From positions 83,789 through 147,788 of the forward strand of contig JAUSLJ010000011.1 of assembly GCA_030646715.1 (NCBI GenBank): a stretch of 64,000 nucleotides of DNA, read 5' to 3'. A model generated the notes under the pieces. It made no database searches. It was given only the letters and a program-made list of their open reading frames with translations, and had not been told where the DNA came from. A program made the position numbers and the translations under genes. Numbering within the stretch: position 1 is the first letter of the stretch; the number at the start of each line of letters is the position of its first letter. Below are positions 8,467-17,551 of the stretch, piece after piece. Source of the DNA: Agitococcus sp. Its GTDB lineage: Bacteria; Pseudomonadota; Gammaproteobacteria; Pseudomonadales; Moraxellaceae.

Positions 8467-9230
8467 GCGACTCACCACGGGACACTAATCAAGATGCTAA
8501 CCAAGAAGAAATGCCTCTTGTCGCGCATTTAATCGAATTACGCACGCGCTTAATGCATATTATTGGCGCAACCTTATTGGTGTTTTTTGCCTTAGTCGCC
8601 TTTAGAAACGACTTATATACCTTACTCGCCGCGCCATTGCGTAGCCTGTTACCTGTCGGTAGCAGTATGGTGGCAACCGATATTACTTCGTCTTTTTTAG
8701 CCCCTTTTAAGCTGACTTTTTTTGTCGCCTTTTTTGTCGCCGTGCCCTATGTGCTGTATCAAATTTGGACGTTTATTGCCCCTGCTTTATATAAACACGA
8801 AAAGCGTTTGGCTATACCGTTATTAGTGTCGAGTGTCATCTTGTTTTATGTCGGTATTTCTTTTGCTTACTTTGTGACATTAGGGCCTGTACTGAAGTTT
8901 TTTGTCAGCGTTGCTCCTGACAACGTCAGTTTTATGACCGACATTAATGCTTATTTAGACTTCTGTATTAAATTCTTTTTAGTGTTTGGCTTTACCTTCG
9001 AAATTCCTGTCGTCGTGTTAATGTTGATTATGGCAGGGATTGTTGACACGGCGAGCCTCGCAGAAAAACGTCGTTATATTATTGTCGGTTGTTTTGCTAT
9101 TGCGATGTTTGTTACGCCGCCCGATGCTTTATCGATGACAGTATTAGCGGTATTAATGTGGATGCTGTTTGAAATTGGTTTATTTTTTGGCAAGTTTATT
9201 GAACAACGACGAGAAGTGACGAACGATTAA
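8463..9230 (+). CDS. tatC: Twin-arginine translocase subunit TatC
   Basis: Multispanning core of the Tat translocase that recognises the twin-arginine motif. The 255-residue protein has about six membrane helices and the family blocks MPLVAHLIELRTRL at the N-terminus, APFKLTFFVAFFVAVPYVLYQ, and FVTPPDALSM in the last third. It ends the tatABC operon. The stop is two bases before a palindromic repeat that separates it from the convergent peptidase gene. Confidence 0.97.
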   Translation: MSDSPRDTNQDANQEEMPLVAHLIELRTRLMHIIGATLLVFFALVAFRNDLYTLLAAPLRSLLPVGSSMVATDITSSFLAPFKLTFFVAFFVAVPYVLYQIWTFIAPALYKHEKRLAIPLLVSSVILFYVGISFAYFVTLGPVLKFFVSVAPDNVSFMTDINAYLDFCIKFFLVFGFTFEIPVVVLMLIMAGIVDTASLAEKRRYIIVGCFAIAMFVTPPDALSMTVLAVLMWMLFEIGLFFGKFIEQRREVTND

Positions 9231-9231
9231 C

Positions 9232-9290
9232 TGTAGGGGCGAATTTATTCGCCGTCTTCATAACAATGGGCGGATCAAGCCGCCCCTACA
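9232..9290. repeat. GTAGGGGCG palindromic element, copy 1
   Basis: It begins tgtaggggcgaatttattcg and ends gggcggatcaagccgcccct followed by aca, so the ends form an inverted repeat and each half is itself a hairpin. It fills almost the whole gap between the convergent tatC and peptidase genes and could serve as a bidirectional terminator. Related copies lie at 37302, 40334 and 46236, and shorter hairpins at 38837 and 57424. Confidence 0.75.
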
Positions 9291-9293
9291 ACA

Positions 9294-10244
9294 TCAAGCC
9301 AACCGCCTACCAAAGTCCTGCGTCGCTTTCACTAAAGCATCAATAATCCCTAGCTCGGCCGCCGAATGTCCCGCATCACGAATAATATGTAACTCGCTGT
9401 TGGGCAACGCCTTATGCAACGCAAATGCGCCATCTAAAGGGCAAACCACATCATAACGGCCATGCACAATAACGGTCGGAATCTCGGCAATCTTATGGGC
9501 ATCTTCTAATAACTGATTCGGTCGTAGAAAAATATCATTCGCAAAATAATGGCTTTCAATACGCGCTAACGCTAATGCCGTATGCGGGTCAGCAAAATGA
9601 TGAACCACATTAGGATTAGGCTTTAAGGTCGAACACATGCCCTCCCACACCGACCACGCTTTGGCTGCTGCCATTTGGGCAATTTCATCCTCACCCGTTA
9701 ACCGACGATGATACGCTGCCATAAAATCATGCCGCTCATCAATCGGAATCGGCTTTTCATAGTCTTCCCAAGCATCAGGAAAAATACGACTCGCACCCTG
9801 TTGATAAAACCACAATAAATCTTCCCGTCGACACAAAAATACACCGCGCAAAATCATCCCTAAAACACGCTTTGGATGCGCTTCAGCATACGCCAATGCT
9901 AACGTTGACCCCCAAGAACCACCAAATAATAACCATTTTTCAATCCTTAAATGTTGGCGTAGTTTTTCCATATCGGCAATTAAATCAATCGTCGTATTAC
10001 CATCTAAGGTCGCATGAGGAGTCGACTGCCCAGAACCACGTTGGTCAAACAAAACAATGCGATACACTTCAGGATCAAAAAATCGACGATGCCATGACTG
10101 CGTACCCGCACCTGGCCCGCCATGTAAAAACACCACAGGAATACCATTCGGATTACCACTTTCTTCAACATACAACTGATGCGGCTCATCCACCGCAAAA
10201 TGATAATGGCTATGGGGATGAATTTCGGGGTATAAACCAAGCAC
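9294..10244 (-). CDS. pip: Proline iminopeptidase
   Basis: Serine peptidase of the alpha/beta-hydrolase fold (family S33) that removes N-terminal proline from peptides. The 316-residue protein has the oxyanion region HGGPGAG, the DQRGSGQS block, the nucleophile elbow GGSWGS with Ser110, and a late GHS histidine motif (DAGHSAAELG). No signal peptide is seen, so it is cytoplasmic. The start codon is GTG, supported by AAGGAG in front; the family N-terminus (LYPEI) follows directly. It is convergent with tatC. Confidence 0.94.
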   Translation of the reverse strand: MLGLYPEIHPHSHYHFAVDEPHQLYVEESGNPNGIPVVFLHGGPGAGTQSWHRRFFDPEVYRIVLFDQRGSGQSTPHATLDGNTTIDLIADMEKLRQHLRIEKWLLFGGSWGSTLALAYAEAHPKRVLGMILRGVFLCRREDLLWFYQQGASRIFPDAWEDYEKPIPIDERHDFMAAYHRRLTGEDEIAQMAAAKAWSVWEGMCSTLKPNPNVVHHFADPHTALALARIESHYFANDIFLRPNQLLEDAHKIAEIPTVIVHGRYDVVCPLDGAFALHKALPNSELHIIRDAGHSAAELGIIDALVKATQDFGRRLA

Positions 10245-10275
10245 AGGTTATCTCCTTCATTATTAATACTTTTCA

Positions 10276-10312
10276 GGACTTACGCGCTAATTTCGGAGAA
10301 ATGCGTAAGTCC
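10276..10312. repeat. GGACTTACGC element, internally deleted copy
   Basis: A 37-base sequence whose ends are the inverted repeat ggacttacgc and gcgtaagtcc, enclosing the ATTTC/GAAAT hairpin. It matches the ends and the first inner hairpin of the 97-base elements at 19600, 30338 and 40132 but lacks their central part. It lies between the divergently transcribed peptidase and rhodanese genes. Confidence 0.75.
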
Positions 10313-10428
10313 AATATCAATAGAGAGTAATGATTTATTCAGGTTCTGACAAACAGTGTTTTGCCTAAGTCTCTTAGACTGTTTACAATTCAGTTATAAT
10401 CACGCCCGCCCCAAATGAGATAACAAAC

Positions 10429-11238
10429 ATGACCTTGTTGCCCTTGTTGTTAGAGCCAGAACAATTAGCTGCTCATTTGGACGATACCTACTTATTAATC
10501 ATTGACTTATGTAAAGAATCCGTTTATCAACAAGCCCATATTCCTCATGCCATTTGGTTAAATAGTCGTTTATTGGTTTCGGGCGTTTTCCCTGCTTCTG
10601 GTCAATTACCCACCATTGAACAATTAAATAGCCTATTCTCGACATTAGGTTTAAGCCCCGAAACACACGTCGTTGTTTATGATGATGAAGGCGGTGGTTG
10701 GGCTGGCCGTTTGATTTGGACGTTGGATGCAATTGGTCATTCTAAATACTCTTATCTGAATGGCGGTTTACACGCGTGGTTAGCGGCCAATTTACCGATT
10801 GAAAATACGCCTAATAAAGCTAAATCCACCCTCACTGATTTACAAATTGACCCAACGCCACAAGTCGATATCGACTATTTACTTGCGCATTACCAAGATA
10901 CTGACCATATTATTTGGGATGCCCGCTCGCCCGAAGAATTTAGCGGCGAACGTTTGTTAGCACAACGAGGCGGCCATATTCCCCATGCGGTGAATTATGA
11001 ATGGACATTGGCGATGGATAAAACTAATTCCTTAAAAATTAGAGACTTAGCGGTTATTCGTGCCGAGTTAGCACAACTGGGCATTAGCAACGAAAAAACC
11101 GTGATTACCCATTGTCAGACGCATCATCGCTCTGGTTTTACGTACTTAATCGGTCGGATTTTAGGCTTTAATATTAAAGCCTATGCTGGCTCATGGAGTG
11201 AATGGGGCAATCGGCCTGATACACCTATTGTTAAGTAA
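10429..11238 (+). CDS. rhdA: Tandem-domain rhodanese (sulfurtransferase) RhdA
   Basis: Sulfurtransferase that carries persulfide sulfur on an active-site cysteine. Two rhodanese domains are present: an inactive N-terminal one (about 1-125) and a catalytic C-terminal one (about 145-265). The active-site loop is CQTHHR with Cys229, the motif known from Azotobacter vinelandii RhdA; it differs from the CRKGVT and CGSGVT loops of thiosulfate and mercaptopyruvate sulfurtransferases. The neighbour psd follows as rhdA-psd does in Pseudomonas. The physiological sulfur acceptor is not evident from sequence. Confidence 0.9.
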   Translation: MTLLPLLLEPEQLAAHLDDTYLLIIDLCKESVYQQAHIPHAIWLNSRLLVSGVFPASGQLPTIEQLNSLFSTLGLSPETHVVVYDDEGGGWAGRLIWTLDAIGHSKYSYLNGGLHAWLAANLPIENTPNKAKSTLTDLQIDPTPQVDIDYLLAHYQDTDHIIWDARSPEEFSGERLLAQRGGHIPHAVNYEWTLAMDKTNSLKIRDLAVIRAELAQLGISNEKTVITHCQTHHRSGFTYLIGRILGFNIKAYAGSWSEWGNRPDTPIVK

Positions 11239-11286
11239 CTCTCACTTTCTTTTTTAGTATTCCGCCAAACACTTTTGTAGGTTTTT

Positions 11287-12126
11287 ATGTCGTTATTTAT
11301 TACTTTCCAGCACATTGTTCCCCAACATTTATTATCACGCGGTGTCGGTCGTTTGGCGGCCAGTGAAAATACTTTCGTGAAAAACACGTTCATCAAAAAC
11401 TTTGCCGCTAAGTATCAAGTCAATATGGCTGAAGCCTTAGAAGAAAATCCCTTAGCCTATAAAAGCTTTAACGATTTTTTTACCCGTGCGCTAAAACCGA
11501 ATGCCCGCCCAATTGCGGCAGATAGCAAAGCAATAATCTCCCCTGCTGATGGGGCTATTTCTCAAATTGGCGCAATTACTGCCGATAAAATCTTTCAAGC
11601 GAAAGGCCATGATTATAGTGTCACCACGTTATTAGGTGGCGATGAACACCGTGCTGCGGCTTTTGTGGGTGGTCAATTTGCTACCGTCTATTTATCACCG
11701 AAAGATTATCATCGAGTACACATGCCATTTACAGGTAAACTGACACAAATGATTTATGTGCCAGGCGATTTATTTTCCGTCAACACGACAACAGCCGAAA
11801 ATGTACCGAATTTATTTGCCCGTAATGAGCGTGTGGTTTGTTTATTTGATACCGAAGTCGGCCAAATGGCCGTCGTCCTAGTCGGCGCGATGATTGTTGC
11901 GGGTATTGCAACCGCTTGGGCGGGCAACTTAGCCCCACAAGGCAAAAATGTCGTCACCAGCCACTATGATGGCTCAATCACGCTGAAAAAAGGCGATGAA
12001 TTAGGGCGTTTTTATTTAGGCTCAACCGCTATTGTCTTGTTTGGTGCGAATGTCATGCAGTGGCGTAATAATTTGACGGCGACGACACCTGTGCGTATGG
12101 GTGAAGCGATGGGGCAAACTTTATAA
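11287..12126 (+). CDS. psd: Phosphatidylserine decarboxylase proenzyme
   Basis: Inner-membrane pyruvoyl enzyme that converts phosphatidylserine to phosphatidylethanolamine. The 279-residue proenzyme has the LGST self-cleavage motif at residues 244-247; cleavage before the serine gives the small alpha chain with its pyruvoyl group. SPADG (Asp88) and YHRVHMP (His142/His145) supply the other catalytic residues. The length matches E. coli Psd. It lies 48 bases after rhdA and a LysR gene follows it. Confidence 0.97.
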   Translation: MSLFITFQHIVPQHLLSRGVGRLAASENTFVKNTFIKNFAAKYQVNMAEALEENPLAYKSFNDFFTRALKPNARPIAADSKAIISPADGAISQIGAITADKIFQAKGHDYSVTTLLGGDEHRAAAFVGGQFATVYLSPKDYHRVHMPFTGKLTQMIYVPGDLFSVNTTTAENVPNLFARNERVVCLFDTEVGQMAVVLVGAMIVAGIATAWAGNLAPQGKNVVTSHYDGSITLKKGDELGRFYLGSTAIVLFGANVMQWRNNLTATTPVRMGEAMGQTL

Positions 12127-12175
12127 ATAACATTGCCCATCATTTGACGCCTAAGTTTTAATGGAATATCCGAAG

Positions 12176-13057
12176 ATGCGTATCACACTCAAACAACTGG
12201 CCGTTTTTGTCGCTGTTGCCCGACATGGCACAGTTACCCGCGCTGCTCAAGAGTTGAACTTGACGCAAAGTGCGGCCAGCATGGCTTTATCTGACTTTGA
12301 GGGTCAATTAGATTGTTTATTGTTTGATCGCATTGGCAAACGTTTACAACTCAATGACTTAGGCCGAAAGCTTCTCCCACAAGCCATTAACACCGTTGCC
12401 CACGCCACAGAACTAGAAGAACTGGCCAGAGGTCATGGCGACAAAGTGGGCAGTCTAAAAATTGGTGCCAGTTTAACGATTGGCAACTACTCCATGCCGC
12501 CATTAATTGCCACATTCATGCGTCAACATCCACAATGCCAATTAAGCTTAGAGATTGCCAATACCAGCCATATCATTGCTGCTCTTGAACACTTTGAGTT
12601 AGATGTCGGTTTTATTGAAGGTTTTTGCCACGCGCCAAATTTGGAAGTAATTCCTTGGCAACAAGACGAATTAGTGGTTTTCTCAGCACCAAGCCACCCT
12701 TTGGCACTAAAAATGCCCCTTACCGAAACAGATTTTGCCGATGCCGAATGGATTTTACGAGAGTCAGGTTCAGGTACGCGGGAGATTTTTGATAATGCCG
12801 TCATTGGTCGCTTGCCACACCTAAAGGTTTTATTAGAACTAGGGCATACTGAAGCGATTCAACGTGTGGTGGCCAGCGGACTAGGCGTCGGTTGCGCTTC
12901 ACGCTTATCACTTAGCGAAGCATTAGCGAGTAACACCTTAACAATTTTACCGACCCCCTTTTGGAATTTGAGCCGTCAATTCTTTATTTTGATTCATCGA
13001 CAAAAATATCGTACTTATGGCTTGGAGCGTTTTATTGAACATTGTGTGGCCACCTAA
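12176..13057 (+). CDS. LysR-family transcriptional regulator
   Basis: Transcription factor with an N-terminal winged helix-turn-helix (about residues 1-60: TLKQLAVFVAVARHG, RAAQELNLTQSAASMAL) and a periplasmic-binding-protein-like effector domain with GSLKIGASLTIGNY. The start is taken as the ATG at 12176, which has GGAA in front and gives the usual LysR N-terminus; an ATG at 12161 would add five residues. It follows psd on the same strand. LysR regulators often control a divergent gene, but none is divergent here, so its target and ligand cannot be inferred. Confidence 0.9.
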   Translation: MRITLKQLAVFVAVARHGTVTRAAQELNLTQSAASMALSDFEGQLDCLLFDRIGKRLQLNDLGRKLLPQAINTVAHATELEELARGHGDKVGSLKIGASLTIGNYSMPPLIATFMRQHPQCQLSLEIANTSHIIAALEHFELDVGFIEGFCHAPNLEVIPWQQDELVVFSAPSHPLALKMPLTETDFADAEWILRESGSGTREIFDNAVIGRLPHLKVLLELGHTEAIQRVVASGLGVGCASRLSLSEALASNTLTILPTPFWNLSRQFFILIHRQKYRTYGLERFIEHCVAT

Positions 13058-13386
13058 AATTGCATTTCGAAGCGTATTAATAGTGTTAAGAGGAAATTTA
13101 TTACAAGCTAAGATGAATAATTCTTTTTTTAACTTGCGATTTTCCCCGCTATCAACAAAAATTGCTTCTTAATAGCCACTTGTTCAAGGTAATCTTGAGC
13201 CTTACTAGGCTATAATCAGCAAAGCACCTTTAAGCTCATCACATTTTGGGCCATACATTAAATAGTTATTACATGAGCGCAGATTACATAAACCGCGCTT
13301 AAAGGGAACTGTACTGACAACCAGTTCTTTAATCATAAAAAACCACGCCAACGCGTGAAAACGGAAATATATAGGTCACTATCACG
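13058..13386. other. Gene-free interval upstream of fimW
   Basis: A 329-base AT-rich stretch with no convincing reading frame. It contains a perfect TATAAT at 13211-13216, a candidate -10 box, but no good -35 at the right distance. A small inverted repeat (AACTG/CAGTT) lies near 13310-13330. It probably holds the fimW promoter and a long leader. Confidence 0.4.
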
Positions 13387-15198
13387 ATGACAACAACTAC
13401 CAGCAGTCTTATTGGACAAAGTTTGCCAGAGAAAAACCTCAATCAACTGAGCTTAGTAGGTCACTCGAAGGCAGATATGCAAGCATGGGTTCATAGCCTG
13501 CCAATAATGAATGTTGGTGAAACCACAAAACAACTGTATCAAACGCTACAAGAACTGACGAAATTAAAAATATCCGAAGAAAATCGCTACGAATTATTAG
13601 AAGTACTACGCCCTTGTGTACACTCAATTTTGCACTCTTTAGCAAAACACTATCTCAATCAATCCGTTTTATTGCCTGACCGCGCTAATCGTGTTGCGTC
13701 ACTCGCGCAGTCTTTACGCAGTTATTTGGCCACGGGTTATAAAATCGTCGCTTTTGATTGTGTTGACAAATTACAAACCAAATTAAGCATCATCGGTATT
13801 GGTCGTCGCCAGCAACAACAATTAGCCGCACAAAGTTTCCAACGCGCGATCAGTGAGTTGGGTGGCTTATTACTGGAAACGCACTTACTGTACTTGCCTT
13901 CTCCTGCCAATTTATGGCTCGATTTACACGCACTATACCGCTCTGCCGTTGCCTATGGCGTGGCACAAATTAAAATCCCTGATGTTTACGCGCACTTTAG
14001 CAAAGAGCTCACCAGTACCGAGTCTTATTTACGCAGTATTATTCTTGCTGCCAGCCATACCAATAAATTACGGCAAACTGAAATTCGACAAATTTATGAA
14101 GCCAGCGAATTGTGGACTGCGTATCTAAAAATAAAAACCAAATATAATGTCACTGATTTGCTATTAATCGACACAGACAACGACCTACCGCCTGTCTATG
14201 TCTCTAAGTCCACTGATGTACCCCATGCTTTGTATATTGATGCGCAAAAACTGGTACAGCATTTACAAACTATTCAAAGCACACCCAGCAATCAACTGCA
14301 AAAAAGCGAAGCATTAACGCCGAGTCTATTTCAACATTTGATTGGTATTTGGAGCGCGGCCACCGAACGTACTTTTGCTCGACGCACTTACGAAGGTCAT
14401 TTGCTGGTATGCCTTGGCTTAACGGCAACACACTATCATTTAGCGGATGAAATTGATTTTGAATCCGTCATCAACATCAAAAATAATTTTAGCGAAGAAG
14501 AAGCCAACTTGTTTTTGCGCAATGGTATTAGTGAAGATAGCTTTCAACCTGATACGTGGCGTTTTAGTATTGGCAATGTCGAAGGTGTAGATCAAGAAAT
14601 CGCCGCTCTTTCTAAACAATCGGCGGCCAAAACACAGGTAGGTTTATATCCTCCGCAATCGGCATTGATTGTTAATATTAGTCCAGGAGGCTATTGTGTT
14701 CGTTGGGATGGTGAGCCACCCATGAGTCTTCGCACGGGAGAAATTCTTGCGCTACGTGAGCCGGAAGATAATAGTTGGAACATTGGCGTCATTCGTTGGG
14801 TCAAGCAGTTACCTACCATCGGAGCAGAAGCAGGCATTGAAATTTTGTCCGCGCGCGCTAAACCTTGTGGCTCACGAGTCTTAAAAAAGACAGGTGATAG
14901 CACCGAATATATGCGGACATTATTATTGCCAGAGATGAAGTCTTTACATCGTCCAGCTACGCTGATTACACCGAATGTGTCGTTTCGCAGCGGCTATCGG
15001 GTATTAATTCGCCAAGGCAACGAAGAAGTAAAAGTACAGTTAACAACAGAGATGTTAACGACGCAAAGTTTTAGTCAGTTTGAGTTTGCCCTGCTACAAT
15101 CACAAGACAAAGCCGCAAACATTGCCGCAGGCAAACCCAACGCGCTCGAAAAAGCCGAACCCAAGGATGATTTTGATACATTATGGGGCAATTTATAG
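13387..15198 (+). CDS. fimW: FimW-like protein with divergent PilZ domain
   Basis: A 603-residue soluble protein upstream of fimX, the position of PA4958 (FimW) in P. aeruginosa, a c-di-GMP-responsive factor for surface attachment. The first ~400 residues are helical without a known signature. Around residues 425-480 there is a PilZ-like segment: VNISPGGYCVRW matches the second PilZ motif (D/NxSxxG), then GVIRWVK and AGIEIL. The N-terminal RxxxR of a canonical PilZ domain is not visible, so c-di-GMP binding is uncertain. The C-terminal SFSQFEFALL block closes the conserved region. The name rests on context and my memory of the locus. Confidence 0.75.
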   Translation: MTTTTSSLIGQSLPEKNLNQLSLVGHSKADMQAWVHSLPIMNVGETTKQLYQTLQELTKLKISEENRYELLEVLRPCVHSILHSLAKHYLNQSVLLPDRANRVASLAQSLRSYLATGYKIVAFDCVDKLQTKLSIIGIGRRQQQQLAAQSFQRAISELGGLLLETHLLYLPSPANLWLDLHALYRSAVAYGVAQIKIPDVYAHFSKELTSTESYLRSIILAASHTNKLRQTEIRQIYEASELWTAYLKIKTKYNVTDLLLIDTDNDLPPVYVSKSTDVPHALYIDAQKLVQHLQTIQSTPSNQLQKSEALTPSLFQHLIGIWSAATERTFARRTYEGHLLVCLGLTATHYHLADEIDFESVINIKNNFSEEEANLFLRNGISEDSFQPDTWRFSIGNVEGVDQEIAALSKQSAAKTQVGLYPPQSALIVNISPGGYCVRWDGEPPMSLRTGEILALREPEDNSWNIGVIRWVKQLPTIGAEAGIEILSARAKPCGSRVLKKTGDSTEYMRTLLLPEMKSLHRPATLITPNVSFRSGYRVLIRQGNEEVKVQLTTEMLTTQSFSQFEFALLQSQDKAANIAAGKPNALEKAEPKDDFDTLWGNL

Positions 15199-15280
15199 CC
15201 TCTGATTCAAGATATTAATGCTAGTTTAAACACAGCCCTACGCAGCAGGTATCTCACCGCAATTTAGGACTTATGACCAT

Positions 15281-17368
15281 ATGGCCGCAAAAAGTGAAAC
15301 ACTTCGTTTATTGGTAGTCCATAGTTCTGCCGATAATACCGAAGATATTATTAAAGCTCTGAAAAATGCAGGTACGCCTACCCGCCCTCAATTAATTGCC
15401 AATATTGAGGACTTTGAAGATATTATTAAAACACAAGCATGGGATTTAGTGTTATCTGCTGAGTCATGTAGTGACGGTAGTTATAGTGATGCGCTACAAG
15501 CTATTCGCAACCTAGACAAAGACATTCCCCTTATTGTTTTACTTGACACCTATGACGAAGAAATCATCGTTGAATCTTTAGAGCTTGGTGCCGTAGATGC
15601 CATTGTCTTTAATCAACATCAGCATTTAGTCTTTTGTATTCGTCGTGAATTAAATAACTTATATCATCGTCGCGCTCAACGTAAAGCCGAATCATTTCTT
15701 AAAGAAACCGAAAGACGCTGCCAATCTTTATTAGAAAACTCCCGCGATGCTATTGCTTATGTCCATGATGGCATGCACATTTATGCCAACAAAGCCTACG
15801 TCGATCTATTTGGCTATGAAGCGGCGGATGACCTCGAAGGTATGCCGATTATTGACCTTGTTGCCAAACAAGATTTAGCTAATTTTAAAGACTACTTACG
15901 CTCTTACAGTAAAGGCGAAAAAATATCGACTGACCTCAAGTTTCACGGCATGAAAGGTGATGGCGACCAAGTCGATGCCATGATGCAGCTTTCTGCCGCG
16001 AGTTATGATGGCGAATTATGTACACAAATTATTATTCGTCGTGATGATGGCGATGGTAAAGCGGTACTGTTAGCTCAACAATTAAAAGCCGTTACCTCGA
16101 TAGACCAGTTAACAGGCCTACCCAATCGCCAACAGTTTGAAGAAAAACTGGAAGAAACACTGATTCAAGCCCAACGTGAAAAAGTACAAAGCACCCTGTT
16201 CTATATGAGTATGGATAATGTGCCGCAAATCAATGCCAACGCAGGTATTGTCGGTACAGATGCTGTCATTGCTGACTTAGCGAAACTGTTAAGCGCACAC
16301 ATGTCAAATGGTGTTGTCTTAGCGCGTTTTAGTGACAGTGTTTTTACCGCTATTTTAAGTGATCTTAGCACTGACCAAGCGCGTACTTTAGCTGAGAAAA
16401 TGTGCCAGCTTACCCGTGATCGTTTGTTTGATATTCCTAACGGCAAAACCATTCAAACCTCACTCAGCATTGGTGTGGCCATGATTGGTGAAACCGCACC
16501 TGATGCGCCTGAATTATTATCACGTGCTGTAAATGCTGCTGAAAAAGTCAAATTATTAACCAAAGGTGTTGGTAGCGGCGTTAACGTCTATAATCCTGCC
16601 GAAAATGCCACAGCCAATGACTCTGCTCTGCGTGAACTACTCGTTGAAGCCTTAGAACAAAACAAATTCAAGCTATTATTCCAGCCATTGTTTGATGTTG
16701 AAGATGAAAACGCGCAATTCTATGAAGTATTTGTCCGTTTACCGTTAGCGGATGGCAAAGTGATGGCGCCTGACGAATTCCTTGCCGTCGCCCAACGTTA
16801 TAACTTAGGCAGTAAAATTGACCGCTGGATTTTGATTAATGCCTGTAAACGACTAAAAGATCACCTCACGCGTCATGCAGGTAGCCGTTTGTTACTGAAT
16901 TTAACCGCAGAGTCTTTACAAGATCCGAGCCTACCAGACCTCATTAACAAACTGACCAAAGCCATTGATCCTAAAGGTCAACCACTGGTCATTCAGTTTG
17001 CCGAAAATGATGTTGTTACTTATCTCAAACAAGCCAAAGAACATGTTGCTGCTTTGAGAAATGGCGGCTGTGCCGTGTCTATTACTAACTTTGGTTGTAC
17101 ATTAAATCCGCTCAACACCTTAAAACATGTTGAGGTCGATATGATTAAATTAGACCGTTCGTTTACTCAAGATTTAAACCAAGAAGACAACTTAGACACC
17201 ACCAAGAAGCTCTCCAGTGAAATTAACGCTTTAAACAAGCAACTGATTGTTTCGTATGTTGAAAATGCGGCGACGGTCTCCAAACTTTGGACAATGGGTG
17301 TACGCTATTTACAAGGTTATTATTTGCAACCACCTTCAGAAAACATGGTTTACGAAAGCGCAAGCTAA
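15281..17368 (+). CDS. fimX: FimX: degenerate GGDEF/EAL c-di-GMP receptor for twitching
   Basis: A 695-residue protein with REC-PAS-GGDEF-EAL order: receiver-like 1-125, PAS about 145-255, GGDEF-like about 265-430, EAL-like about 440-690. The GGDEF site reads RFSDSVF and the EAL site EVFVRL, so both enzyme signatures are lost, as in P. aeruginosa FimX, which binds c-di-GMP with its EAL domain and promotes type IV pilus assembly at one pole. The receiver also lacks an obvious phosphoacceptor setting. The AGGA ten bases upstream supports the ATG at 15281. Its partner fimW-like gene ends 82 bases before. Confidence 0.88.
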   Translation: MAAKSETLRLLVVHSSADNTEDIIKALKNAGTPTRPQLIANIEDFEDIIKTQAWDLVLSAESCSDGSYSDALQAIRNLDKDIPLIVLLDTYDEEIIVESLELGAVDAIVFNQHQHLVFCIRRELNNLYHRRAQRKAESFLKETERRCQSLLENSRDAIAYVHDGMHIYANKAYVDLFGYEAADDLEGMPIIDLVAKQDLANFKDYLRSYSKGEKISTDLKFHGMKGDGDQVDAMMQLSAASYDGELCTQIIIRRDDGDGKAVLLAQQLKAVTSIDQLTGLPNRQQFEEKLEETLIQAQREKVQSTLFYMSMDNVPQINANAGIVGTDAVIADLAKLLSAHMSNGVVLARFSDSVFTAILSDLSTDQARTLAEKMCQLTRDRLFDIPNGKTIQTSLSIGVAMIGETAPDAPELLSRAVNAAEKVKLLTKGVGSGVNVYNPAENATANDSALRELLVEALEQNKFKLLFQPLFDVEDENAQFYEVFVRLPLADGKVMAPDEFLAVAQRYNLGSKIDRWILINACKRLKDHLTRHAGSRLLLNLTAESLQDPSLPDLINKLTKAIDPKGQPLVIQFAENDVVTYLKQAKEHVAALRNGGCAVSITNFGCTLNPLNTLKHVEVDMIKLDRSFTQDLNQEDNLDTTKKLSSEINALNKQLIVSYVENAATVSKLWTMGVRYLQGYYLQPPSENMVYESAS

Positions 17369-17376
17369 GTCATAAC

Positions 17377-17415
17377 AAGATTACAGGGCGATTCAAGAAA
17401 TCGCCCTGTAATCTT
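17377..17415. terminator. Strong palindromic hairpin after fimX
   Basis: A perfect 17-base inverted repeat (aagattacagggcgatt and its complement) around a 5-base loop, starting nine bases after the fimX stop. There is no T tract on either strand, so it may stabilise the 3' end rather than terminate in the classical way. Confidence 0.6.
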
Positions 17416-17551
17416 CATATCGTTTCCATATCTGCAACACCTCTTCAACCAAAACCTCGCTAGTTGAAACATCCGTCAGCCCTTATTCTTAGCTCCAAGT
17501 AGGCACTAGTCGCAGTGCGATGCGTAAATCCTCATTTATTGGAGAACTCAG

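Noticed and set aside
17500..17520. GCACT-AGTCGC-AGTGC as an operator for the RutE-like gene
   Set aside because: The arms are only five bases and no convincing promoter overlaps them.
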